Shown: positions 52,001 to 59,962 of the stretch, one piece after another
How the letters are laid out: each line of letters opens with the position of its first letter
Position numbering within the stretch: the stretch's first letter is position 1
DNA from: DASRBN01 sp035294305
Lineage (GTDB): Bacteria > Chloroflexota > Ktedonobacteria > Ktedonobacterales > Ktedonobacteraceae
DNA: 64,000 nt
Assembly (NCBI GenBank): GCA_035294305.1
Contig: DATGLD010000049.1
Coordinates: 124,001-188,000 of the forward strand
Direction: 5' to 3'
Program-made: the position numbers and the translations under genes
The notes under the pieces: generated by a model
Databases searched by the model: none
What the model was told of the DNA's origin: nothing
The model's input: only the letters and a program-made list of their open reading frames with translations

Positions 52001-52330
52001 GCGCTCACCGGTGGGGGCGATGAGCAGATTGGCCTTGGACGCGCATTCCTGGCGGCCGGGGCCTCCTCCCTGGTCATGAGCCTCTGGCAAGTGGAAGATA
52101 GTGCCACCAGCGAATTGATGCAGCGCTTTTATGCCAGGTTATTGCAGGGAGATACGAAGGTGCAGGCCCTGCGTGCCGCGCAGTGCAGCTTGCTACATGG
52201 ATCGCGCCAGGCCCATGCTCATCCCTATTTCTGGGCCGCTTTTCGTCTCGTTGGCGATACAGGGTCGCTCTCGCCGGATGTGTTCGCCAACGCCGGCAAG
52301 GATGTCGTGTTATCGGTAAGTAACCGGTAA
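49079..52330 (+). CDS. TPR-CHAT protease-like protein
   Basis: A 1083-residue protein. Residues 30-560 are a TPR superhelix, with repeats such as HQLALQYLDEAAQEFQRLGD and ARTRIGWIFSAAWLGRTEEAL. Residues 730-1075 form the CHAT domain, a caspase-related cysteine protease fold: LLIAPVEERLP, LTIIPYGPLHKLPFHAL, then H929 in HLATHGQ and C970 in LSGCETGLAL make the catalytic dyad, both intact. There is no signal peptide, so it is cytosolic. Residues about 567-590 and 673-683 are encoded by a family B and a family A palindrome inserted in frame. In known systems TPR-CHAT proteins are switched on by a partner or guide complex and then cut a regulatory protein. Here that target may be the zinc-finger protein or subtilase. 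Confidence 0.85.
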   Translation: MDNELFLRHLCDLSLEDGRIYLQEHSAEWSDHAGIGNLIKDEALRQQNISPIISLKLGELLIFFGEYVRHAPSRALGLIAKGDAFRCMGQHQLALQYLDEAAQEFQRLGDEIGWARTRIGWIFSAAWLGRTEEALKEATRAREVFLRHGEYARACTVDNNVAVIYTRLARYQDALAIYERLRATYPAITGVSESYIRRSIAMAESNQASNLFLLGDFKAARQLMQQALENFIALGEPRFFIYTEMNLAEYDYAQGYYGSALRRYYAARDSAIQNDLDDSVLLAELKVFMAECLVKLNRAAEASQLVSESITTYRASGMSLDTAEALCTYATALKASHRLSEAFIALDEASRLYARGKFESYAYRTRLQQAELLLEMGSFIEAYNSAQTLKRRFDTQRLVPRSVQAALVMVNALLGILQSKERFPENIGLRTTTQEDILPTAGLLAKATTLCRQAALQAHRHSLQESVYQSQYLLGRIALLQGNSVKASRHYSAAISQLERILNDLVSDLSPSFLHTAWTVYADMIALCLQQSEAERAFSYLEQARSVALRQYLNRGWDFSEPDERLCRDSGWSLSSSGAAGQGPAAVPTGERNVGSIQAAHTNNAMLLRLQHELKDWQESYRDYSNMLENVEASDSPVIKREDIEREICRCEAKINELFERLSLHQSESLPGGSRGVPLRSPPERAMQPQKGARHKRQQVSVSRLRQSLAPDQLMLAYFLHQGKLVIFALTKGGLTTFENPGGVEQLERLIPLLHAHLQPGGWPSIDSPPQQVIRRLLRKLYDLLIAPVEERLPSPAGFLTIIPYGPLHKLPFHALYNGSRFLIEDYQMHYLPASNMLRQLKAPDNNATRDRAASSHSDPRGSGAGAKERAGRPLVFGYSANGHLRRTLEEAETLASMLGGRCYLEREATIAWLIEQAPGSPIIHLATHGQSRLDAPNFSFVLLADGKLNAIDAFGLDLRGCELVTLSGCETGLALTGGGDEQIGLGRAFLAAGASSLVMSLWQVEDSATSELMQRFYARLLQGDTKVQALRAAQCSLLHGSRQAHAHPYFWAAFRLVGDTGSLSPDVFANAGKDVVLSVSNR
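50777..50845. repeat. 27-bp family B palindrome inside the CHAT gene
   Basis: Bases 50777-50803 pair exactly with 50819-50845 around a 15-nt loop. The sequence is read in frame as part of RDSGWSLSSSGAAGQGP and AAVPTG, at a spot between the TPR and CHAT domains. It holds no in-frame stop here. Confidence 0.9.
51097..51126 (-). repeat. Family A repeat inside the CHAT gene
   Basis: TAGTAGGGGTGTACCCTTG then AGGTCGCCCCC, minus orientation. It is read in frame as SRGVPLRSPPE. A second repeat in the interdomain linker of the same gene. Confidence 0.75.
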
Positions 52331-52374
52331 AAAGGCCGGCCCCCGTCGTTACATAGATAGAAACGCAGGTATTC

Positions 52375-52411
52375 GTTTCAATCCCTAAACAGGTTCAGGA
52401 AAGGATCTGGC
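52375..52411 (-). repeat. Solitary CRISPR-repeat-like element (37 bp) after the CHAT gene
   Basis: On the plus strand it starts GTTTCAATCCCT and ends AGGAAAGGATCTGGC, identical to the ends of the element at 12515-12550. The middles differ (10 versus 9 bases). Read on the minus strand it ends GGGATTGAAAC, as many CRISPR repeats do. It lies 44 bp after the CHAT stop and 138 bp before the subtilase. There is no second copy at spacer distance and no cas gene, so it is an orphan. Confidence 0.55.
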
Positions 52412-52549
52412 AGCTGCCGCATGTTATGGAAGCAGTAGAACTGCCAAACCGAAAACGCCAAGGGCAAGTGCACCAGGCGGTACATACTCTACCAGCAATT
52501 ACAAGGGTGATTTAAAAGGGTACCCCTGTATTCCTAAAGGAGATCACAT

Positions 52550-54631
52550 ATGCGAAGCGATCAAGGTGATAGTGGAGCCTGGAGCGAACTGACTATGTCC
52601 TGGATTGAAGACCAGGTAGGAGTATCATTTCATTCCACGAAGCCATTTTATGGTTCCTCTCCCGAAGAAATTATCGCCTCCTTAAACTTGAACAATCTCG
52701 ACCAGTTCCTTCGTAATCGCGGCTTTGCGCTCAGCACTATCAGCGTGCGGGATGTTCCCCATCCTCGTCCTATAGAGGAAGGCCAGGGCCGGGATGAAGA
52801 GCGAGGCGAGAAGTTAGCTGAAACGGTAGAAGTCGTGGTAGAAGAGGGCATTGAGGCACTCAAAAGAAGAATAGAAGCGCTCGAAACGATGTTGCAGAAT
52901 CCCAGAGATGGCGATGATAAAGGGCAGTCCGAAAACGGGGAAAATGCCATCAACGATCTCCGGGGTAAGTACCTGTTTCCATCTCCTTCAGGTAATGGTA
53001 CTATTGTCATCTGCTACTTCGGCATTGAGCAGGTGCCAATGCCTCATCCTATACAAGATTTGCGCGTGGCGAACCAGGCAGGTGATTGCTGCGAAGGCCT
53101 TTCGAATACACGTCAGGTCGTCAACCTGCTGAATAGTAATCTGAATTTGCTGAGGCAGTTCGGAAAAATTCCTATCACTGCTGCTGCGCCCAACTGGCTT
53201 GGGGATAGCGCTCCACACTGCTATGGTGGTGGTGGGCCTGGCTCTCCTCCTATTCCCGTACCGGCGGAAAATACGTGTAGCGCTACGCCCGGCTACTGGC
53301 CTATCACGCTTCCTGATCTCAATTCTCCTCATCCATCTCCCATCGCGGGGATGACCGGCGAAGGCGTGACCGTTTTTGTGCTGGATACCATGCCCGAACT
53401 GCACCCGGATGATATTCTAAAGGCTGCCGCAAACGCTGGTGCTAGCAATCTGCTGCTGCAAGAAATCGCCCAGGAGATGACACGCTCCACGTCGCCTTTT
53501 ATTCGCAGGGAATATCAATATCTGCCGGACCATCTCAGGGAAAATGCCGACGATCAGATCATAACGGGCTACGACATCTATGGGCGGCCTTACGGCTTCA
53601 ACATGGAAGATCATGGCCTGTTTGTTACCGGCATTGTCCGCGACCTGGCTCGCGGTGCTGATATTCACTATATCCGTGTGCTGAACGACTACGGTACATT
53701 CGATACGCTGACCCTGGTTGCTACTCTACAGAATATCCTGCAGCTGATGCTGAGGGATGTCGAAGATGGCGGACTACGTGGGAGGCCGGTAGTGATTAAT
53801 TTGAGCCTTGTCCTCGCGCCTCCTCAAGAGGAATTAACCGGCTTCTGGCTTGGAGATGATGGTAGCTTCCCCCCAGATTCCATCAGCAAGAAGCGGCCGG
53901 GGCCTGATCTGCTGTTGATAGGTTTGCGCACCGTCATTCAGAGCCTGACCACCCTTGGAGCCGTCGTCGTGGCCGCGGCAGGCAACGACTCGAATAGCCC
54001 CAGCACGCCGTATCGCCGTGGCCCGCGTTATCCGGCGGCTTTCCCAGAAGTTATCTCTGTTGGCGCCGTCGATAAATGCTATCGCGCGGCCTCCTATAGC
54101 AACTACCCAGCCTTGCCTCCAAATTACAATGGAGTCGCAACATATGGCGGCAGCAGGCCCATCCCCGTGCCCCCGGTTGGCCCGCAAGGCATCGTTCCTC
54201 CAGGTGCCGTCGGTCCCGATGCGCACTATTGGACCGCGGCCAGGGATGTCGATTCGCCCATTGGAGTCTTCAGTTCGCATCGCTATCCCAGGCTCGTAGC
54301 AGAGGAGCAACCGCCGGAATATAAGGAACCCAACGGGCATGCCTGGGCGTACTGGTCAGGAACATCGTTCGCTACACCCATTATCAGTGCCGTCGCTGCC
54401 CGCCTGCTACAGAAATTCCATGCTCTTGGAGTTCCGCATCATCTCTGGTCTATCGAAGCTATGCGTGCTATCACCACCTCAGCCGGGCAATATCAATGGC
54501 TGACAGGTGATCATGCTCTGGAAACGCAAGTAGATTTCACCAGCGGCAGCAATGTCAGCGTTGGCTTGCTCAAAGCATATCAATGCAAGGAGGCGCAGGA
54601 CTGCCTGGATAGAGGAGGTCAACAGGTCTAG
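52550..54631 (+). CDS. Cytosolic subtilisin-like (S8) serine protease
   Basis: A 693-residue subtilase. The triad is D279 in VFVLDTMPE, H355 in EDHGLFVTGI and S606 in WSGTSFATPIISA; the oxyanion Asn is in VVAAAGNDSNSP. No signal peptide or membrane segment is present, so it is probably intracellular, unlike most S8 enzymes. Residues 1-75 include a small fold starting GVSFHSTKPFYGSSPEEIIA; a coiled coil at about 90-125 (EEGIEALKRRIEALETMLQ) could mediate partner binding. A Cys pair region at 190-200 and a long Pro/Gly-rich loop follow before the catalytic core. AAAGGAG precedes the ATG. It is probably part of the CHAT cassette, as either a downstream effector or target. Confidence 0.85.
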   Translation: MRSDQGDSGAWSELTMSWIEDQVGVSFHSTKPFYGSSPEEIIASLNLNNLDQFLRNRGFALSTISVRDVPHPRPIEEGQGRDEERGEKLAETVEVVVEEGIEALKRRIEALETMLQNPRDGDDKGQSENGENAINDLRGKYLFPSPSGNGTIVICYFGIEQVPMPHPIQDLRVANQAGDCCEGLSNTRQVVNLLNSNLNLLRQFGKIPITAAAPNWLGDSAPHCYGGGGPGSPPIPVPAENTCSATPGYWPITLPDLNSPHPSPIAGMTGEGVTVFVLDTMPELHPDDILKAAANAGASNLLLQEIAQEMTRSTSPFIRREYQYLPDHLRENADDQIITGYDIYGRPYGFNMEDHGLFVTGIVRDLARGADIHYIRVLNDYGTFDTLTLVATLQNILQLMLRDVEDGGLRGRPVVINLSLVLAPPQEELTGFWLGDDGSFPPDSISKKRPGPDLLLIGLRTVIQSLTTLGAVVVAAAGNDSNSPSTPYRRGPRYPAAFPEVISVGAVDKCYRAASYSNYPALPPNYNGVATYGGSRPIPVPPVGPQGIVPPGAVGPDAHYWTAARDVDSPIGVFSSHRYPRLVAEEQPPEYKEPNGHAWAYWSGTSFATPIISAVAARLLQKFHALGVPHHLWSIEAMRAITTSAGQYQWLTGDHALETQVDFTSGSNVSVGLLKAYQCKEAQDCLDRGGQQV

Positions 54632-54813
54632 CGCCGGTGTCACTGTAGAGCGGTCAAAGGTGGGCAACTGTAGTATGCTCGTGATGGTTGAAAGCTCCTT
54701 GTGGTAAGTGCGAGCATGCTATCCCCCTCGATCGTTCGGCTTTTCTACCGGTTTCTTCTCATCCTGGCGGTTGTATAATGAATGCAGTCGAGTACGGCCG
54801 GTAAGGAGGGATC

Positions 54814-55257
54814 ATGAAGCGTCTGACATTTAGTCCGCTAGAGCGTAAACTGGCATTGCTGGCAGGAATTTTTAATCTCCTGGTGGGACTCGGATTTTTC
54901 TTTTTGCCGGAGCTGCGTCTCCCTCTCTGGCCTACCCCTACCCCACCCCTGCTTGATCGTTTTATCGGAGCCATTGTTCTGGGCAACGCGGTCGGCGCTC
55001 TCTGGCTCTCTACAGAACGTGACTGGACGCGCGTCCGCCCGCTGGCGCTTGTGGCTGCTGTGTATGGCACGCTCGTTGCGGGCGCGTTGCTTTACCATCT
55101 CCTGTGGCTCAATGCCTCGCCGTCCTTCTGGCTCTATTTTTTGTTCGATGCGCCGTTCCTGATCGTCTTTTACGCGCTTTTCATCTATCACGATATCGCG
55201 CCGCTCTTGCACAAGCAGCGCGATCCAGAGTATCCACCAGGATCATCCTTGCGTTGA
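54814..55257 (+). CDS. Small four-helix membrane protein
   Basis: A 147-residue hydrophobic protein with helices at about 11-32, 46-66, 77-98 and 105-126. Both termini are polar, the C-terminal end being HKQRDPEYPPGSS. There is no recognisable motif. A TATAAT at 54774-54779 lies 35 bp before the ATG and AAGGAGGGAT supplies the ribosome site. The LuxR regulator starts 5 bp after its stop, so the two are likely co-transcribed, and the membrane protein may relay a signal or be a target. Function unknown. Confidence 0.75.
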   Translation: MKRLTFSPLERKLALLAGIFNLLVGLGFFFLPELRLPLWPTPTPPLLDRFIGAIVLGNAVGALWLSTERDWTRVRPLALVAAVYGTLVAGALLYHLLWLNASPSFWLYFLFDAPFLIVFYALFIYHDIAPLLHKQRDPEYPPGSSLR

Positions 55258-55262
55258 AAAGT

Positions 55263-58200
55263 ATGCACATACCCTTTAAAGATCCACTTACAAGAGAAGC
55301 GACCCGGAGCGATCAGAATGACGCGCTGCCACTGGTAGGGCGCGAGACCGAATTGCAGGTCATTGCGCTGCTGCTGGAAACCGTGACACAGGATAAACCG
55401 GCGGGCGCGCGTGCTTTAACGATCAGCGGCGAAATGGGTGTGGGCAAGACTCGCCTGCTGGCCGAGTTGCATAAAATAGCCAGGGGAAGTGGCTTCTATG
55501 TGCTGGAGAGCAGCGCGTATGAATCTGGTCGCATGTTCCCCTATTTTCCCTTTATCGAGGCCCTGCGCCCGATTTTGCGCTCGTCTACTCGCGATCAACT
55601 CTCGCATCATCTAGGATTAGATATGGTAGAGAAGAAGAACTCGCTTAATGGCGAAGGAGGCGAGATTTCATTTATTGGCCTACCAATGATCACAGCGCTG
55701 GCCGATCTCTTTCCCGAACTTCCTGAAAAGCTGGGCGTTTCCATTGCAGCGCCGGAACTTTCTCCCGAACAGGCGAAATTTCGCCTGTTCGATGCGATTG
55801 CCACATTGCTGGAACGCCTGGCTCTTGACCGGCCGCTTTTGCTGAGCATTGATAACCTGCAATGGGCCGATAGCGCCAGCCTGGAATTGATGCTCTACCT
55901 CACGATACGTTTGCGCGGCAGCCAGGTCGCATTAGCCGGCGCGACGCGTCCACCCGGCAGTTTCAATGCCACAGGGCATACTACTGAGACGGTTGTATCG
56001 ACAGCAGCAACAGTTGCCGCTACCAGGGCTTTGAGCGATTTAATGCGACAGGGATTTCTTCACGTTTTACCACTTGGCCTGTTGCATGAAGAAGCTATGA
56101 TACGGCACCTGCGCGCCTTGCTGCCTGGCGAGATTGCGGCGGACCTGATAGGCTCGTTGGTCTCTCGCGCCGGGGGGAACGTTTTCTTCCTGGAAGAATT
56201 GGTACGCGTGCTCACTCAGGACAGACGACTCGTACAGCACGAGGGAATCTGGCAGGCAAGAGGTGCTGATGTGCCGTTGCCAGAGAGTATCACACTGGCT
56301 GTGCAGCAGCGTTTGCAAGGACTCAGTACCCAGTGCGCAGAACTTCTGTGTGTTGCATCCCTCTTCGGCTCTACCTTTCCCCTGGCGGTATTAACACGAG
56401 TATTGCAGCAAGACGAGGAACAGATCCGGTTTTTGCTCGATGAGGCGCGCCGGGCGCAGGTGATTGAGAGGGTTCCTGCTGCGGCTCCTCACCAGGTGCT
56501 TGATACATATAGATTCTGCCAGGGAGTCGTCCAGGAGATATTGCGCGGCGAGCTCTCCGTAGAGCGCGCGCGATTCCTGCATGGTGCAATAGGCCGCGCG
56601 TTAGAGGCTTCGTATGGGGATGCAGCTGCTGCGCACGCCGCGGAACTTGCCCAGCACTTTGTTTTGAGCGGGGAGAAGGAGGCCGCGCTTCATTGGAGCT
56701 TGCTTGCGGGAGAGGATGCGATCCGGCAACAGGCCTTGCGGGAGGCTATTACTCACCTGCGAGTAGTGCTGGAATTGCTTCAGCTATCAACACAGTTAGA
56801 CGTGCGAGAGAAGGCGCTGCTAGCCATTCAAACACACATAGCGATAGGGGAGAGCTGGTCTAAGCTAGGAGAGCTTGTGCAGGCGTGCGGTGCGTTCCAA
56901 AAGGCGATAAGCGAGTTTCAGCAAGAGGCGGAAGATAGCCGGCAACTGCACGATGCTTTCCCGTCCCTGCTGGCGAAGGTCAATCGACTGCTGGCCGATG
57001 CGTATCGTATGCAGGGCAAGTATGACCTGGCGCTTGCTCATTTGAAGGCGGCCCAGGACGCAATCGAGGCAGGAAACGACAAAAGCGATATCCAGGCGAA
57101 TAATCCGATTTCCGTACCCTGGATACCGGGACGCAGCTTTTCAAGCGGCAGGCAAGTGTTGAGTCCCGAGCGTGTTACTACGAGCGAGCGCCTGTTGCTC
57201 TTACAGGCAACGGCCATGCTCGATATTTTCCTGAACCAGGGCAAGGAGGCGGAAACGGCTCTGTGGCAATCGCACCAGCTGGCAACCGCAATCGGCGATC
57301 AAAGTGGCCAGGCGTTCGCTTTACATCTGATCGGTTGGATTCGCGGTTGGGGCGAGCATATTTTCGAAGCTATTCGTTTATTGAAACAGGCATGCGAGCT
57401 GTACATAGCGGTTGGAGACCCTTATCGCGCGGCGCTTGGCGAGCAGGGATTGGGCATCATTTACCTGGCACTGGGCGACGTGGAGCAGGCGCGCCTCTAT
57501 ACAGAGCGTGGCTTGCACAGGGCGCGTCGTTACGGCGTGCGTTATATCCTGGGCTGGCTGTACTGGAATGCAGCGGAAATGGCGCTGACTGCGGGCGATT
57601 GGTCGGGCTGTGAATGGCAATTGCAGCGGGCGATGCAGGAAGCTGAGGAACTGAATAATGTGCGCCTCAAGCCCGTTGTGATGCAGTCCCATGCGCAGCT
57701 ACATTTTCGACGTGGCAACTGGGATGAGGCCGAGCGGCTTTTCTCTGCGGCGATCCAGGCGGCCGGTAATACGGAATGGTATCCCAGCACGCTCGCGCTC
57801 TATGGCCATTTTCTGGCGGTTACGGGCCGCAGGGGGAAAGCAGCAGCAAGGGCGCAGCTTGATCGCGCGGCAGATTTTCCGGAACCGGCCGGTTTTAGCG
57901 GGCATTTCTACATACCTTTTCTTGCCGAGGGCTACCTGCATCTGGAGGCAGGTACACGCGCGGCGCTGTATAGCGAACGCGTTCGTGCCTTGCGTGGCTT
58001 TATGCATTATGGCGCCTCGGTTGACCGCATCCTGGGAGAGGTTGCGGCCTCAAAAGGCGCGTGGGAAGAGGCGCAGCAGGCATTCGAAGATGGCCTGGCG
58101 CTTTGCCGGCGTGCCAACAATGGGCCTGAAGAGGCGATGATCCTTTATGAGCAGGCGCGAACGGCGTTGATGCGCAGCCGAGTAGAGGCAGACCGTGCTT

Positions 58201-58589
58201 CCTATTCATCGCAACATATGCGCGCGTTATGCGAGCAGGCGCGAACGCTATTTTTACAGCACGGTATGCAGCGCGCCGCCGATCTTGTAGATACTCTTCG
58301 GGAGGGCATCGGCCAGCTGGAGCAGCAGCGGGATAGACAGGCCCAACAGCGTATTCCTCATGCATATCTCTCACACCCGGGCTATGAGCTTGATTTCCAT
58401 CTTACCAGGCGCGAGCTGGAAGTGCTGCGGCTCGTTGCGGAGGGTCACACCGACCGTGAAGTGGCGGAGATACTGGTAATCAGCCCACGGACGGTTAATC
58501 GTCACCTGGGCAACATTTTTGTGAAGCTCGACGTACCTGGTAGAGCCGCCGCCGTTGCTTATGCTATTCGCTGGGGCCTGGTTGGGTGA
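55263..58589 (+). CDS. Large LuxR-family regulator with AAA/STAND ATPase and TPR
   Basis: A 1108-residue MalT/LAL-type transcription regulator. The ATPase has LVGRETELQVIALLLE, Walker A SGEMGVGKTRL at about 55-65, and Walker B LLLSIDNLQWADSAS. A winged-helix-like region follows, then a helical TPR-type sensor array from about 500 to 1000 (AHLKAAQDAIEAG, LNQGKEAETALWQSHQLA). The last 65 residues are a LuxR helix-turn-helix: LTRRELEVLRLVAEGHTDRE, ILVISPRTVNRHLGNIFVKL. A longer open frame begins at 55104, inside the upstream gene, but the ATG at 55263 starts the protein just before the P-loop region. Such proteins bind ATP and an inducer, then activate promoters. Its regulon is unknown. Confidence 0.9.
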   Translation: MHIPFKDPLTREATRSDQNDALPLVGRETELQVIALLLETVTQDKPAGARALTISGEMGVGKTRLLAELHKIARGSGFYVLESSAYESGRMFPYFPFIEALRPILRSSTRDQLSHHLGLDMVEKKNSLNGEGGEISFIGLPMITALADLFPELPEKLGVSIAAPELSPEQAKFRLFDAIATLLERLALDRPLLLSIDNLQWADSASLELMLYLTIRLRGSQVALAGATRPPGSFNATGHTTETVVSTAATVAATRALSDLMRQGFLHVLPLGLLHEEAMIRHLRALLPGEIAADLIGSLVSRAGGNVFFLEELVRVLTQDRRLVQHEGIWQARGADVPLPESITLAVQQRLQGLSTQCAELLCVASLFGSTFPLAVLTRVLQQDEEQIRFLLDEARRAQVIERVPAAAPHQVLDTYRFCQGVVQEILRGELSVERARFLHGAIGRALEASYGDAAAAHAAELAQHFVLSGEKEAALHWSLLAGEDAIRQQALREAITHLRVVLELLQLSTQLDVREKALLAIQTHIAIGESWSKLGELVQACGAFQKAISEFQQEAEDSRQLHDAFPSLLAKVNRLLADAYRMQGKYDLALAHLKAAQDAIEAGNDKSDIQANNPISVPWIPGRSFSSGRQVLSPERVTTSERLLLLQATAMLDIFLNQGKEAETALWQSHQLATAIGDQSGQAFALHLIGWIRGWGEHIFEAIRLLKQACELYIAVGDPYRAALGEQGLGIIYLALGDVEQARLYTERGLHRARRYGVRYILGWLYWNAAEMALTAGDWSGCEWQLQRAMQEAEELNNVRLKPVVMQSHAQLHFRRGNWDEAERLFSAAIQAAGNTEWYPSTLALYGHFLAVTGRRGKAAARAQLDRAADFPEPAGFSGHFYIPFLAEGYLHLEAGTRAALYSERVRALRGFMHYGASVDRILGEVAASKGAWEEAQQAFEDGLALCRRANNGPEEAMILYEQARTALMRSRVEADRASYSSQHMRALCEQARTLFLQHGMQRAADLVDTLREGIGQLEQQRDRQAQQRIPHAYLSHPGYELDFHLTRRELEVLRLVAEGHTDREVAEILVISPRTVNRHLGNIFVKLDVPGRAAAVAYAIRWGLVG

Positions 58590-58836
58590 TAGCCCACTCC
58601 GGACGCGATCAATCTGGTCACTAGACCTCTCACTCGATGGACTCGTCCTGGCGCATAAATGGGTAATCTTACGCATACGACCAACCCCTCCTTCCAGGTA
58701 ATCTTCACACAGGATAAATGCAGAGGATAAGTGCTGGATGGCAGCATCGGTAAAGAAGATCCTTTATCCAATCAAATCTCAGTAACATGTAGCAAACTAT
58801 CAGCAATTCTCGCTCCCACGAGAAGAAAGGAAAGGA
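58590..58836. other. Gap after the LuxR regulator, with family C remnant
   Basis: No gene. GACGCGATCAATCTGGTCA (58602-58620) resembles family C. GAAAGGAAAGGA precedes the next ATG. Confidence 0.4.
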
Positions 58837-59490
58837 ATGCAACGTATGCAAAAGTTGTTTACTCGTTGGTTCAAGGGATTAGGCCTTGTGGCGCTGGCGA
58901 TTATGGCGGTAGCCTCGTTCAGTGCGTTCACTATGCATGCTTCCGCCTCCTCCATCTCTACCAACGGCGCGCATGCAAACGCCCAACCCGACAAAAGTTC
59001 GTTTACCTTTAGCATGGTGCCCTCTCCGAATATTTCGGGATGCCTGCCCCATGCAAGCGCCACCGTTACTATTAAGAAGAACTCTCTGAACTTCAAGATG
59101 ACGGTTAACGCCACCGGACTGGCTCCTCACACCGGCTATGACCTCTTCGTCATTGAACTTCCTAACAAACCTTTCGGCGTTGCCTGGTATCAGACCGATC
59201 TGGAAGCCAATCAGTATGGCTCAGGCAGTGCTACTGTGCAGGGCGTCTTCAGTGTTGAGACGTTCTCAATCTCTCTTGGCGATAATAATAATATCGTGTT
59301 CCCGGCCACACACCAGTATCACCTGGGCCTCTGGTTCAATGATCCGCAGGTGCCGTTCAATCTGGGCTGCGAACCTGGACAGACCCAGCCGGTCGTGACT
59401 CCATTCAACGGTGAGCAACACGCGGGAATTCAGGTGCTCAATACCAGCAATTTCCCGGATAATGCCGGCCCGCTGTCTCATTTGAAGTAG
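58837..59490 (+). CDS. Secreted protein of unknown function
   Basis: A 217-residue exported protein. A basic start (MQRMQKLFTRWFKG) is followed by a hydrophobic core LGLVALAIMAVASFSAF and an AlaSerAla cleavage-type site near residue 35. The mature part is beta-rich and Asn/Thr-rich (SFTFSMVPSPNISGCLPHAS, NFKMTVNATGLAPHTGYDLF), resembling an immunoglobulin-like or CHRD-type fold. One Cys pair, C68 and C185 or so, may form a disulphide. ATGs at 58837 and 58846 are both possible. The TAG at 59488-59490 overlaps a family B palindrome. No function can be named. Confidence 0.75.
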   Translation: MQRMQKLFTRWFKGLGLVALAIMAVASFSAFTMHASASSISTNGAHANAQPDKSSFTFSMVPSPNISGCLPHASATVTIKKNSLNFKMTVNATGLAPHTGYDLFVIELPNKPFGVAWYQTDLEANQYGSGSATVQGVFSVETFSISLGDNNNIVFPATHQYHLGLWFNDPQVPFNLGCEPGQTQPVVTPFNGEQHAGIQVLNTSNFPDNAGPLSHLK

Positions 59491-59512
59491 GGACAGGGGC
59501 TTGTCCCTGTCC
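59487..59512. repeat. Family B palindrome at the secreted protein's stop
   Basis: GTAGGGACAGGGGC then TTGTCCCTGTCC. The stop TAG of the secreted protein (59488-59490) is inside its first arm. Confidence 0.8.
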
Positions 59513-59529
59513 TCTTTCGAGCTTACGAC

Positions 59530-59597
59530 GTGAGCAGAGGAAGATCAACCATTCCCACGCCCCATAGAGGGAGGATGGTTGATCTTCCTCTGCTCAC
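59530..59597. terminator. 23-bp perfect inverted repeat
   Basis: Bases 59530-59552 are the exact complement of 59575-59597, loop 22 nt. It lies 40 bp after the secreted-protein stop and before the next gene at 59691. Likely a terminator or a mobile palindrome; no T-run follows directly. Confidence 0.65.
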
Positions 59598-59690
59598 CTG
59601 CAAAAAATTGTCTTCGCAAAGGTTGACATTTTCTTCTCGCTCCACTATATTTCATGCAAATACATGCTTTGATACAAGGAATTCGTAGAT

Positions 59691-59948
59691 ATGACACGTT
59701 CCGGCACCTTACTGGAAAAAGAGCCAGGGTTAAAAACCATATTTCAAGGCAGCGAACATGATTATGTACGCTGTGTGATTGCCGATATCAATGATCCGGA
59801 GCGGCATTTCGAGTGCCGCGTCTTAGATGAGGTCGATATTCCTTTTGCCATCGGTGATCAGCTTACGCTTGAAGTGATAAAAGTTGTAACAGAGCGACGT
59901 AGTGGAATAGTACGGTTCGATTGTCGTTTAGTTCCAACAACAGCATAA
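59691..59948 (+). CDS. Small protein of unknown function
   Basis: An 85-residue, soluble, acidic-to-neutral protein. It has no Cys pair, and the pattern EHDYVRCVIADINDPERHFECRV suggests a compact beta fold. Nothing points to function. It is followed 14 bp later by a zinc-ribbon protein, so they are likely co-transcribed. The ribosome site is weak (AGGAATTCGTAG). I cannot exclude that it is longer at the N-terminus. Confidence 0.6.
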   Translation: MTRSGTLLEKEPGLKTIFQGSEHDYVRCVIADINDPERHFECRVLDEVDIPFAIGDQLTLEVIKVVTERRSGIVRFDCRLVPTTA

Positions 59949-59962
59949 GATGGGAGATCCCT

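Noticed and set aside
55104..55262. Longer N-terminus for the LuxR regulator
   Set aside because: It overlaps the membrane-protein gene in another frame and adds residues unlike the family; the ATG at 55263 is preferred.
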